The notes below the pieces were generated by a model. The model did not search any database and was not told where the DNA came from. It worked only from the letters and a program-made list of their open reading frames with translations. Shown piece after piece: positions 16,667-24,954 of a stretch of DNA of 64,000 bases. The stretch is from JAADEM01 sp965371855 (GTDB taxonomy: Bacteria; Bacteroidota; Bacteroidia; Bacteroidales; Marinilabiliaceae). Each line of letters opens with the position of its first letter. Position 1 is the stretch's first letter. Location: assembly GCA_965371855.1 (NCBI GenBank), contig CBDUZZ010000004.1:1-64000 (forward strand), written 5' to 3'. Position numbers and translations under genes: made by a program.

Positions 16667-18259
16667 CTAATCCTTATTTTTTCGATCCTCGAATTTCCTT
16701 GCAACATCCAATGCTACCTCTTTAAGATCTTTATATAGTTTATCATCTACTATTCCTTTCCGTATCTTTTCGAAAACGTTCTTCTTACGAAGTTCTAACA
16801 TCTCAATATATTCTTTTTCAAACTGTTTTACAGATTCAACAGGAACACCACTTAACAGTCCCTCTGTACCACAATAAATTAATGCAACCTGATGTTCAAC
16901 TTTCATTGGCTGATACTGAGGTTGTTTAAGTAACTCTACATTTTTTCTTCCCTTATCTAATACTGCCATAGTTGCAGCGTCAAGGTCTGAACCAAACTTG
17001 GAAAAAGCTTCCAGTTCCCGAAATTGTGCCTGATCAAGTTTTAATGTGCCTGAAACTTTTTTCATCGGTTTTATCTGAGCATTACCACCAACCCGCGACA
17101 CCGAAATGCCTACATTAATGGCAGGCCTTACTCCGGAATTAAACAAATCGCCATCAAGGAATATCTGACCATCAGTAATAGAAATTACGTTTGTTGGAAT
17201 ATATGCACTAACATCACCAGCCTGAGTCTCAATTATTGGAAGTGCCGTTAATGAACCACCACCTTTTACCAAATGTTTTATCGATTCAGGTATATCATTC
17301 ATTCTTCTTGCAATTTCATCCGACTCAATAATTTTTGCGGAACGCTCGAGTAAACGCGAGTGCAGATAAAAAACATCTCCGGGAAAGGCTTCTCTTCCCG
17401 GCGGCCGGCGAAGCAATAATGAAACTTCTCTATAAGAAACAGATTGTTTTGAGAGATCATCATAAATAATCAATGCTGAACGACCTGTATCCCTGAAAAA
17501 CTCACCGATGGCAGCACCTGCAAATGGAGCATAAAACTGCATAGCAGCAGGGTCGGAAGCAGTAGATGATACAACGACAGTATAATCCATAGCTCCGTGT
17601 TTTTCTAACACACTAACTATTTTTGCAACAGTACTTCCCTTCTGACCAATAGCAACATAAATACAATATACCGGTTCTCCTTTTTCGTAAAATTCTTTCT
17701 GATTAATAATAGTATCAATTGCTATGGCTGTTTTCCCTGTCTGACGGTCACCTATAATTAATTCCCGTTGTCCCCGTCCGACAGGGATCATAGCATCAAT
17801 AGCTTTAATACCTGTTTGAATAGGTTCTTTTACAGGCTGACGATAAATCACCTCAGGAGCTTTTCTTTCCATAGGCATTTCATACAATTCACCACTAATG
17901 GATCCTTTCCCGTCTATTGGCTCACCTATAGCATTAACAACACGACCTAATAATCCCTCACCAACCTTAACCGATGCTATACGACCTGTTCGTTTTACTA
18001 AATCACCCTCTTTGATATTTCTTGAGGCACCAAATAAAACAACTCCAACGTTATCCTGTTCCAGGTTAAGAACAACTCCATAGCAACTATTAAAGTCAAC
18101 CAGTTCGTTAACTTTTACATTTTCCAGACCATATACTCTGGCTATTCCATCACCCACCTGCAATACAGTACCTACCTCTTCAAGTTCAGTGTCTGTTTTA
18201 AAGCCTTCGATCTTCTTTTTTAATAATTCAGAAACTTCTGCCGGTCTAATATTATCCAT
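16667..18259 (-). CDS. atpA: ATP synthase alpha subunit
   Basis: A 530-residue F1 alpha subunit. The P-loop GDRQTGKTAIA, the family signature PAINVGISVSRVGG and the alpha-specific IYVAIGQKGSTVAKI are all present. It binds non-catalytic nucleotides and pairs with beta. The beta and epsilon genes are not in this operon, as is usual in Bacteroidota, where atpDC lies elsewhere. A 156-bp gap separates it from atpH, larger than any other gap in the cluster. Confidence 0.98.
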   Translation of the reverse strand: MDNIRPAEVSELLKKKIEGFKTDTELEEVGTVLQVGDGIARVYGLENVKVNELVDFNSCYGVVLNLEQDNVGVVLFGASRNIKEGDLVKRTGRIASVKVGEGLLGRVVNAIGEPIDGKGSISGELYEMPMERKAPEVIYRQPVKEPIQTGIKAIDAMIPVGRGQRELIIGDRQTGKTAIAIDTIINQKEFYEKGEPVYCIYVAIGQKGSTVAKIVSVLEKHGAMDYTVVVSSTASDPAAMQFYAPFAGAAIGEFFRDTGRSALIIYDDLSKQSVSYREVSLLLRRPPGREAFPGDVFYLHSRLLERSAKIIESDEIARRMNDIPESIKHLVKGGGSLTALPIIETQAGDVSAYIPTNVISITDGQIFLDGDLFNSGVRPAINVGISVSRVGGNAQIKPMKKVSGTLKLDQAQFRELEAFSKFGSDLDAATMAVLDKGRKNVELLKQPQYQPMKVEHQVALIYCGTEGLLSGVPVESVKQFEKEYIEMLELRKKNVFEKIRKGIVDDKLYKDLKEVALDVARKFEDRKNKD

Positions 18260-18415
18260 CGATTACCGTATTATATTATATCATTAACTTATAAAACTAT
18301 TTAGTGTCTGCAAGAAAACTCTATGAATACTCATTAATCGTTATTGCAAAGACTGTATTAGCGAATTTTTCACTTTTTACTTTTGACCTTTTACTTATAT
18401 CTTGCCCCTTCGGCA

Positions 18416-18955
18416 TTATCCTGTAATTAAATGATTACGTACCTGTTTCAATTTTCCCAACATACTTGCATCCACCATTTTGTCATCAACTTTCAGGATA
18501 AACCCACCTAAAAGCTCTGTTTTTGTGATAACCGATAATTCAATATTACAATTCAACTCTTTTGAAATTACCGATTTGACTTCATCCTTAAATGCACTAT
18601 CCATTTCATAAGCTGAATATAGCGTTACCGATTTAATGTTTTTTTCCTTTTTATAAAAAGAGATAAAGCTACGAAAAATGGAATCCAGAATAGCCTCTCG
18701 GTTATTATCCACAACTAAATTGAGTATCCCAAAAGTTATAGGGTTAAGAACATCACCATACACCATCTTAAAAAGAGCTTTCTTTTTTTCAGGCTTTACT
18801 ATAGGGCTATACACAAATTCACAAAAGCCCGCCTCGCTGGCACAATGCCCGAAAAGTAGTTGTATGTCTTTATACACATCCTCCAATACCCCTTTTTCAA
18901 CGCTTAGTTTAAACAGGGCTTTTGCATATCTTACTGATACAAGGCTTAAATTCAT
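18416..18955 (-). CDS. atpH: ATP synthase delta subunit
   Basis: A 179-residue OSCP-type subunit that joins the peripheral stalk to the top of F1. It starts NLSLVSVRYAKALFKLSVEKG, with a helical N-terminal domain to about residue 105. It ends with the conserved GGFILKVDDKMVDASMLGKLKQVRNHL. It lies between atpF (67 bp upstream) and atpA. Confidence 0.96.
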   Translation of the reverse strand: MNLSLVSVRYAKALFKLSVEKGVLEDVYKDIQLLFGHCASEAGFCEFVYSPIVKPEKKKALFKMVYGDVLNPITFGILNLVVDNNREAILDSIFRSFISFYKKEKNIKSVTLYSAYEMDSAFKDEVKSVISKELNCNIELSVITKTELLGGFILKVDDKMVDASMLGKLKQVRNHLITG

Positions 18956-19022
18956 CTGTTATAGATTTTCAATCACAAACAGATTTGACTTTTCCAAAAA
19001 GTCAAATCTTCAAACAACCAAA

Positions 19023-19517
19023 CTAATTAAAACTCATCTCCTTAAGATATTTATTAATAAGCTCTTTCTGTTTCTTAGTTGTTTTCAATTCCTGTTCGAG
19101 AAGTTTTCCAGCAATATCCACTGAAAAAACAGCAACCTGATTTTTCATCTGCTGTAAAGCATCCTCTTTCTCTTTTTCAAGCAGAAGACGTGTGCTCTCA
19201 ATAATCTTATCAGCCTCATTTTTGGCTGCATTTTTGGCGTCTTCAATAATACTTGATTTTAATTCGATGGCTTCTGCTATTAACCGGTCTCTCTCGAGCG
19301 CAGCTTCATTAAGAGTCTGTTTTTTCAGTTTTTCAATATTTTCAGCTTCCTGTTGTGCTTTTTCAGCAGCAGCAAGAGCATATTTTATTGTATGCTCCCG
19401 TACTCTCACAGAATGCAATATCGGTCTCCATGCATACTTTTTCAGGACATACAACAGAATAATAAATGTAAGCCCGGTCCAAAAAACCAACCCGGGATCC
19501 GGAGTTAATAAATCCAT
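19023..19517 (-). CDS. atpF: ATP synthase subunit b
   Basis: A 164-residue peripheral-stalk subunit of Fo. One N-terminal membrane helix (residues about 9-25, VFWTGLTFIILLYVLKKYAW) is followed by a long charged coiled coil (ALAAAEKAQQEAENIEKLKK) that dimerises and reaches delta. It is 12 bp after atpE, in the usual order. Confidence 0.97.
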   Translation of the reverse strand: MDLLTPDPGLVFWTGLTFIILLYVLKKYAWRPILHSVRVREHTIKYALAAAEKAQQEAENIEKLKKQTLNEAALERDRLIAEAIELKSSIIEDAKNAAKNEADKIIESTRLLLEKEKEDALQQMKNQVAVFSVDIAGKLLEQELKTTKKQKELINKYLKEMSFN

Positions 19518-19529
19518 GATATTACAATT

Positions 19530-19733
19530 TTATTTGTCAACCACAAAGGCTAAAACAATTGCAAATAACGCAGCACCTTCAATAAGAGCTGCCACAATAA
19601 TCATTGCCGTTTGTATTTTTGGAATAGCCTCGGGCTGACGTCCCATTGCTTCCATTGCACTTTTACCTATAATACCAATGCCGAAGGCGGCACCAATAAC
19701 AATTAATCCTAATCCAATAGCTGTTAAACTCAT
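19530..19733 (-). CDS. atpE: ATP synthase subunit c
   Basis: A 67-residue proteolipid of the c-ring with two membrane helices joined by the polar loop GRQPEAIPKIQ. The ion-binding carboxylate is the Glu in AALIEGAALFAIV (E52). The residue after it is Gly, not the Ser or Thr of Na+-binding rings, so proton coupling is more likely; that reading is inference. It lies 21 bp after atpB. Confidence 0.97.
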   Translation of the reverse strand: MSLTAIGLGLIVIGAAFGIGIIGKSAMEAMGRQPEAIPKIQTAMIIVAALIEGAALFAIVLAFVVDK

Positions 19734-19754
19734 TATATTCTTTTTAGTTATAAA

Positions 19755-20843
19755 TTAATGTTCCTCATCGTGTACTGCTATTCCGATAAAAAGAGCAGAA
19801 AGCAGAGTAAATATATATGCCTGTAAAAGACCTACCAATAATTCAAGCATAAACATGAACAGTGTTAGTGATATTGATACAGGAGCAACGTAAACTGTTT
19901 TTAAAACAAATATCAATGATGTAATACTTAATATTATAATATGTCCGGCTGTAATGTTAGCAAACAGACGAATCATCAGTGCAAACGGTTTCGTAAACAT
20001 ACTAACAATTTCAACAGGAATCAATATAATCCTCACAGGTGCAGGGACTCCCGGTGTGGCAAAAATATGTTTCCAGTATGTTTTTGTTCCGTTTACATTT
20101 ATTAATATAAATGTAGCCAATGCTAATATTAATGTAAATGCAATGTTCCCACTCACATTGCTACCCCCGGGAAAAAACGGAACCAACCCAATTATATTAT
20201 TTATCCATATAAAAAAGAAAACAGTTAATAAGAATGGCATAAAACGGTCTGCCTTTTTCTCTCCAATTTGTTCTATCACGATCTCGTTTCTGACAAATAA
20301 AATAAGAGGTTCCAAAAATGATTGAACACCCCTGGGCATTTTAGGCTTACCCTTATATTTATTTGCGGCCGTAATAAACAGCGCAAATAAAACTAAAACA
20401 GTTATCCACATTGAAGCAACATTCCTGGTTATGCTAAAGTCAAGCGGTTTAATATTTGTAGGTACACCATCATCATTAAGTGTTAATTCTCCGGATGCAT
20501 CAGTAACGTAGATTTTATCATGGTGAAGTTTAAAATAATGCCTGCCCTCATTAACGATACTCTCACCATGATGGAATGCTGAAGACAGAAAGAAATGGAC
20601 TGAACCATCATAAATTAATATAACAGGTAGAGGAAGAGAAATTTCAAATAAAGAACCATCTTTTTTCTCGAAAGATATTACATGCCAATAGTGAGAGTCA
20701 GAGATATGATGCATTATCATACCTAAAGCATCAAATTGTTGTTCAGCAGCTCCTTCTTTTTGATCATTCCCGGCAAATAAGCCCGTTCCTGAAATCAAAA
20801 GGAAAACAGCAATTAATAATATTCTCATACTCTTGACCATCAA
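19755..20843 (-). CDS. atpB: ATP synthase subunit a (long, with N-terminal extension)
   Basis: A 362-residue Fo subunit a. The C-terminal 220 residues hold the membrane domain with the essential Arg in PFALMIRLFANITAGHI and the family motifs GLVPFFPGGSNVSGNIAF and LQAYIFTLLSALFI. The first about 24 residues are signal-like (LLIAVFLLISGTGLFAG), and a roughly 110-residue periplasmic region follows before the first core helix. That extension is a known Bacteroidota feature. It heads the F-type block after a small membrane protein gene. Confidence 0.95.
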   Translation of the reverse strand: MMVKSMRILLIAVFLLISGTGLFAGNDQKEGAAEQQFDALGMIMHHISDSHYWHVISFEKKDGSLFEISLPLPVILIYDGSVHFFLSSAFHHGESIVNEGRHYFKLHHDKIYVTDASGELTLNDDGVPTNIKPLDFSITRNVASMWITVLVLFALFITAANKYKGKPKMPRGVQSFLEPLILFVRNEIVIEQIGEKKADRFMPFLLTVFFFIWINNIIGLVPFFPGGSNVSGNIAFTLILALATFILINVNGTKTYWKHIFATPGVPAPVRIILIPVEIVSMFTKPFALMIRLFANITAGHIIILSITSLIFVLKTVYVAPVSISLTLFMFMLELLVGLLQAYIFTLLSALFIGIAVHDEEH

Positions 20844-20897
20844 TTATAATGTATAATTACTCATGAAAAATACTATTTTTCATCTAATTACCCAATT

Positions 20898-21272
20898 TTA
20901 ATTATCATTCTTATTAACATATCTCACTTTTCTTATAATGTCATACGATAAAAATGCTAAATAATTAAATAAAAAAAACAGTGCTTCAAATTTATTTTCA
21001 ATATTCTCAGGATTCAAAAAGAAATATGCTATGATGAGAACAAATAAAATTTTTATTATTGACAGAACAAAATATTCAATCAAATATCTTCCCCCTTTTT
21101 TCCGTTTAATAATTTCATAAAAAACATCAAAAAGCACATAAATGGCTGACAAAAAAAGAATCATCAGGCCTACCCTTATAAAACTTATCTCCAGCCAATA
21201 AGCCGGAACAAGGTTAATAACCCATAATAAAAAAGAAAGAATAGAAAGTCTTACAAAAGAAGGAACTTTCAT
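20898..21272 (-). CDS. Small four-helix membrane protein of the atp operon
   Basis: A 124-residue protein with about four membrane segments, lying between the bactofilin gene (12 bp) and atpB (54 bp). The position corresponds to AtpI/AtpZ-type accessory genes at the head of atp operons, but the sequence has no clear AtpI or AtpZ motif. It may be the Bacteroidota membrane protein that usually accompanies them. The role, perhaps in Fo assembly or ion supply, is inferred from place only. No separate AtpZ-like gene exists in this operon. Confidence 0.6.
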   Translation of the reverse strand: MKVPSFVRLSILSFLLWVINLVPAYWLEISFIRVGLMILFLSAIYVLFDVFYEIIKRKKGGRYLIEYFVLSIIKILFVLIIAYFFLNPENIENKFEALFFLFNYLAFLSYDIIRKVRYVNKNDN

Positions 21273-21284
21273 TGTATTATAGAG

Positions 21285-21668
21285 CTACTTTTTTTGTGTG
21301 GATACAGGTTCTGCTTTTGCTCCTGAACTACTATCCATATTACAAGAACCTGTAAATATTGCACCTGGCTCAATTGTCAATTTTCCTGTTTTTATATCTC
21401 CTGAAATATTTGATGAAGCCTTAAGAGACAATAACTCGGAAACAATTAATTTTCCGTTAATACTTCCTGAAACTTCACAGTTATTACATTTTACCTCTCC
21501 CTTTACCAGGCCATTAGGGCCGATAACAACTTTCCCTTTTGACTGAATATCTCCTTCAATAGAGCCATCAATACGAATATCACCATTAGTTTCAATATTA
21601 CCTATGATTTTGGTCCCGGGACCAATCATATTCGGTAATTTATTTTCCGGTTCAAATGTTTTAGCCAT
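21285..21668 (-). CDS. Bactofilin (polymer-forming cytoskeletal protein)
   Basis: A 127-residue protein whose middle (about residues 15-110) is a right-handed beta-helix built of short repeats such as GDIRIDGSIEGDIQSKGKV and GLVKGEV, with disordered ends. This is the bactofilin fold, which polymerises without nucleotide on the inner membrane side and scaffolds cell-wall or envelope proteins. It appears to be the first gene of the atp operon, as in many Bacteroidota. A TATATTTG box lies about 95 bp upstream. Confidence 0.93.
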   Translation of the reverse strand: MAKTFEPENKLPNMIGPGTKIIGNIETNGDIRIDGSIEGDIQSKGKVVIGPNGLVKGEVKCNNCEVSGSINGKLIVSELLSLKASSNISGDIKTGKLTIEPGAIFTGSCNMDSSSGAKAEPVSTQKK

Positions 21669-21798
21669 AATCTTTTATTAAAAATCTATTATCAAAATAA
21701 AATACTGTTTCCCTCTTTCAGGGTTCATTTTCACATACTCAATCAGTTTCTTTTTCAAACAACAAATATAACGAATTTTTCCGCTTAATATTTTCTGA

Positions 21799-23301
21799 TT
21801 ACGCAGTTAAAAGTTCTTTTAATTTCTGAAGTTGCCTTTCCTTGTTAACCTGCCGCAAATTTTTAGCAGATTTAGTGTAATACGTATGGTTAGAAATAAA
21901 ATCATATTGCATTTCGTTCCAGTCTTCAATAGAAAGTTGAACGCCTGAATTCTTTAACTCTTTAAACAAATTCTCAGAAACAGGGACAAAATCAGGTCTT
22001 CCCAAATAATCAAGATCAGCATCCTTCATAATTTTTTCTAATAACGAAACCGGTTTTGCATTTATTTGGGTTACATTAATGAGTCTTACTATTTCATCTG
22101 TTTGCTTTTCAGTATATTTATATTTTGGCAACAACTCTTTTGCAAAAAACACACTCTTTTCCTCATGTTTTTCATAATTAATAATAAACCCGGTATCATG
22201 CAACAATGCAGCTGTTTTAAGAAACAATAGTTGTTCATCCGAAACATCTTCTGCCCGGCCAAGCACCTCAACCCGGGTAATAACATCCTTAGTATGACTA
22301 ATATTATGATAATACATATATGCAGGCATCTCTTTCTCCATTTTTTCTAGAACAAACTCCTCAATATCATTAAATCGGATGTGTTGTAAACGAATGAAGA
22401 ATTTTTCATTAGGAATATTACTATCTCCGTTAACAGACAATTCCGGTCTGATACCTTTCACAAAATACATATCTGTTTCTCCTTTATATTTAACAGGCAT
22501 TTTACCACGATATTCATTTATAAAAAATTCTTTTGTAAGTTGATTAGTAACTCCTGTAATATTGATCTCATTGGCAACACCAGAAGATTCCATCCTTGAT
22601 GCTATATTTACAGTATCACCCCATATATCAAAAGACAATTTTTTTTGCCCTATTACTCCTGAAATTACCGGGCCGGTATGCACTCCAATTCTTAACTCCC
22701 AAAAATCCAGTTCCTTATCAGCCCCTTCTATCGTATGGATAGTGTTCTTCATATAATCCTGCATCTCAATAGCAGCAAGAACTACTTCTATGGGATTTGT
22801 GCGATTTTTTTCCGGAAGTCCTCCTGCACACATATATGCATCTCCAATTGTCTTAATCTTTTCAATCCCATATTTTTCTACAACTCCATCAAAATGAAAA
22901 AAGAATTTATCCAATTCATCAATGAGCTGTTCAGGATTCATATGTTCAACAATTCTGGTAAACCCTTGAATATCTGCAAACAAAACAGTTGCTTTTTTAT
23001 ACTTATGATATCTTTTCCCTCCATATATTCTTACTTTCTCAACATCAGTTTTTGAATCATCAAGAAACAGCTTTTCTTTTATAACAAGCTTACGATCATA
23101 TTCTTTCTTATATTTCTTTTTATAAAACGTTATAACTTCAACCATTATAATAATAACAACTAAAAAAAACAATGGAATAACAAAAAACCACCATTTTGAC
23201 AAAATAACAGAATTCATATCTTGAGAAAAATACAAAATAGCTCCACCAACAATTAATGCCGCTAACACATTCAGTCTCAACATATTCTTACTGTATATCA
23301 T
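21799..23301 (-). CDS. Class III adenylate cyclase fused to an HD hydrolase domain
   Basis: A 500-residue protein. Two membrane helices (about 8-25 and 37-56) anchor it. The cyclase domain (about 100-285) has metal aspartates D110 (LFADIQGFT) and D154 (IGDAY), the substrate-selecting K150 and D225, and the transition-state pair N232/R236, all as in active adenylate cyclases. After a linker, residues about 325-480 form an HD domain with H332/H336, H368-D369 and a later DADLDYLG. Cyclase and an HD phosphohydrolase on one chain suggest synthesis plus turnover or sensing of a nucleotide signal; the HD substrate is unknown. It is divergent from the USP gene. Confidence 0.9.
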   Translation of the reverse strand: MIYSKNMLRLNVLAALIVGGAILYFSQDMNSVILSKWWFFVIPLFFLVVIIIMVEVITFYKKKYKKEYDRKLVIKEKLFLDDSKTDVEKVRIYGGKRYHKYKKATVLFADIQGFTRIVEHMNPEQLIDELDKFFFHFDGVVEKYGIEKIKTIGDAYMCAGGLPEKNRTNPIEVVLAAIEMQDYMKNTIHTIEGADKELDFWELRIGVHTGPVISGVIGQKKLSFDIWGDTVNIASRMESSGVANEINITGVTNQLTKEFFINEYRGKMPVKYKGETDMYFVKGIRPELSVNGDSNIPNEKFFIRLQHIRFNDIEEFVLEKMEKEMPAYMYYHNISHTKDVITRVEVLGRAEDVSDEQLLFLKTAALLHDTGFIINYEKHEEKSVFFAKELLPKYKYTEKQTDEIVRLINVTQINAKPVSLLEKIMKDADLDYLGRPDFVPVSENLFKELKNSGVQLSIEDWNEMQYDFISNHTYYTKSAKNLRQVNKERQLQKLKELLTA

Positions 23302-23418
23302 TGTTTTCTCAAATCGTTAAGCAATAATTTTATACAATCTGTATATTTTATTGCTTGCAATTAAAATCAAAAGTACTATATTTATTGCTTAAACGAAGAA
23401 TTATCATATTTGGTTTTT

Positions 23419-24252
23419 ATGAAAACAGAAAAAAATAAAATACTGGTTCCTTATGATTTTACCGAAGTAGCCGATAATGCGGTAAAACATGCTATTAGGT
23501 TTTGTAATACTTTAAAAGCTGATCTTTGCTTGCTTCATATTGTAAAAAAAGACACACTAATTTCCGGGCAAGAAGACAAATTAACCGAAGCTGGCAACAA
23601 AATAAAGAAAGAGCACAACATACAACCTATCACTATCGTTCGTGACGGAACAATATTTAAAACTATCAATCAGGTAGTTGATGATACAGATAGCATTCTG
23701 GTTGTAATGGGAACCCATGGAATGAAAGGGCTTCAGAAACTGACAGGAAGCTGGGCTTTGAAAGTAATTGTCGGTTCTAAAATTCCCTATTTAGTTGTTC
23801 AGGAACCACCTAATGATGTAGATCTGTTAAAAATCGTTTATCCGGTTGATTATAAAACGGTAAACAAAGAAAAATTAAAATGGGTTGAATTTCTGGCAAA
23901 AGTATTAAAAGTAAAAACATACCTTTTCTCCACAACTTCCAGAGATGGTGTTGTGGACAGTCGCACAAAAGCCAATTTAGTTTTTAACAAAAAATTCCTG
24001 GAGGATAAAGGTGTTGATTATGAATTAGCTATGGCTGAGAGCAAAACATCATTTTCACAAGAAACTATCAGTTTCGCAAAAAAAATTGATGCAGATATAA
24101 TATTGGTTATGACTACCAGAGATATCGCCTTTCACGATTATGTGCTTGGTGTTTATGAACAATATATTATTGCAAACTCTGACAACATACCGGTTTTGGT
24201 TATTAACCCACGTACTGATTTAATGCGATATGGGTATGGTAGTTTTGGATAA
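23419..24252 (+). CDS. Tandem universal stress protein
   Basis: A 277-residue protein of two UspA domains. The first (about 5-140) keeps the ATP-binding GxxG-(9x)-G(S/T) pattern in MGTHGMKGLQKLTGSWALKV. The second (about 145-270) has lost it (TTRDIAFHDYVLGVYEQ), so only one site is expected to bind nucleotide. The ATG at 23419 is preferred to a TTG nine bases upstream. It ends at a hairpin terminator and is divergent from the cyclase gene. The role is stress resilience by family inference. Confidence 0.9.
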   Translation: MKTEKNKILVPYDFTEVADNAVKHAIRFCNTLKADLCLLHIVKKDTLISGQEDKLTEAGNKIKKEHNIQPITIVRDGTIFKTINQVVDDTDSILVVMGTHGMKGLQKLTGSWALKVIVGSKIPYLVVQEPPNDVDLLKIVYPVDYKTVNKEKLKWVEFLAKVLKVKTYLFSTTSRDGVVDSRTKANLVFNKKFLEDKGVDYELAMAESKTSFSQETISFAKKIDADIILVMTTRDIAFHDYVLGVYEQYIIANSDNIPVLVINPRTDLMRYGYGSFG

Positions 24253-24269
24253 TCGGGTTAGAAATTAAG

Positions 24270-24298
24270 AAAAAAGTGGCCTTTTGGTCACTTTTTTT
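24270..24298 (+). terminator. Terminator after the universal stress gene
   Basis: A run of A, then GTGGCC-TTTT-GGTCAC with one G:T pair, then seven T. The A and T tracts extend the stem, so it may work in both directions. Confidence 0.75.
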
Positions 24299-24372
24299 GT
24301 GCCTTAAAAAGTAAATATTATAATTTCTCTTAAGTAATTTCGTTTAAAATTAAATAGTTTAATTGTATTCAC

Positions 24373-24954
24373 ATGGATTTGGTTTTTGCTACAAACAATC
24401 AACATAAACTTGATGAAATTAGTAATGTTCTGAATGGCTCTTTCAGTATCCACAGTTTAAAAGTCATTAACTGCACCGAAGATATTCCTGAAACCGGAAC
24501 TACCTTGGAAGCCAATGCATCTCAAAAATCAAGATGCATTTTTGAAAGGTATAATATAAATTGTTTTGCCGATGATACCGGACTTGAGGTTCCGGTATTA
24601 AACGGTGCTCCCGGCGTCTATTCAGCCAGATATGCCGGAGAAGAGAGATGTGCTGAAAAAAACATGGAGAAAGTTCTACGGGAATTGCAAGGAAAAACAG
24701 AAAGAGGAGCACAATTCAGAACCGTTATTTCTCTATTCATTGATGGAGATGAGTTTCTATTTGAGGGTATAGTAAAAGGACAAATAATTAAAGAAAAAAG
24801 GGGAAGCAAGGGGTTTGGTTATGATCCTATATTTATTCCCGATGGTTATGACGAAACTTTTGCCGAAATGGATATGGCTATGAAAAACAGAATTAGCCAC
24901 AGAGCAAAAGCGGTTGAAAAACTATCTGAATTTTTAAAGACATTATCAAAATGA
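24373..24954 (+). CDS. rdgB: XTP/dITP diphosphatase (non-canonical purine NTP pyrophosphatase)
   Basis: A 193-residue house-cleaning enzyme that hydrolyses ITP, dITP and XTP to monophosphates. Family motifs: ATNNQHKLDEI at the start, FADDTGLEVPVLNGAPGVYSARYAG and GSKGFGYDPIFIPDG, with the final SHRAKAVEKL. The stop overlaps the porZ start (ATGA), so the two are coupled. Confidence 0.96.
   Translation: MDLVFATNNQHKLDEISNVLNGSFSIHSLKVINCTEDIPETGTTLEANASQKSRCIFERYNINCFADDTGLEVPVLNGAPGVYSARYAGEERCAEKNMEKVLRELQGKTERGAQFRTVISLFIDGDEFLFEGIVKGQIIKEKRGSKGFGYDPIFIPDGYDETFAEMDMAMKNRISHRAKAVEKLSEFLKTLSK

Noticed and set aside
18678..20325. Plus-strand ORFs opposite the atp genes
   Set aside because: Shadow frames of well-supported ATP synthase genes.
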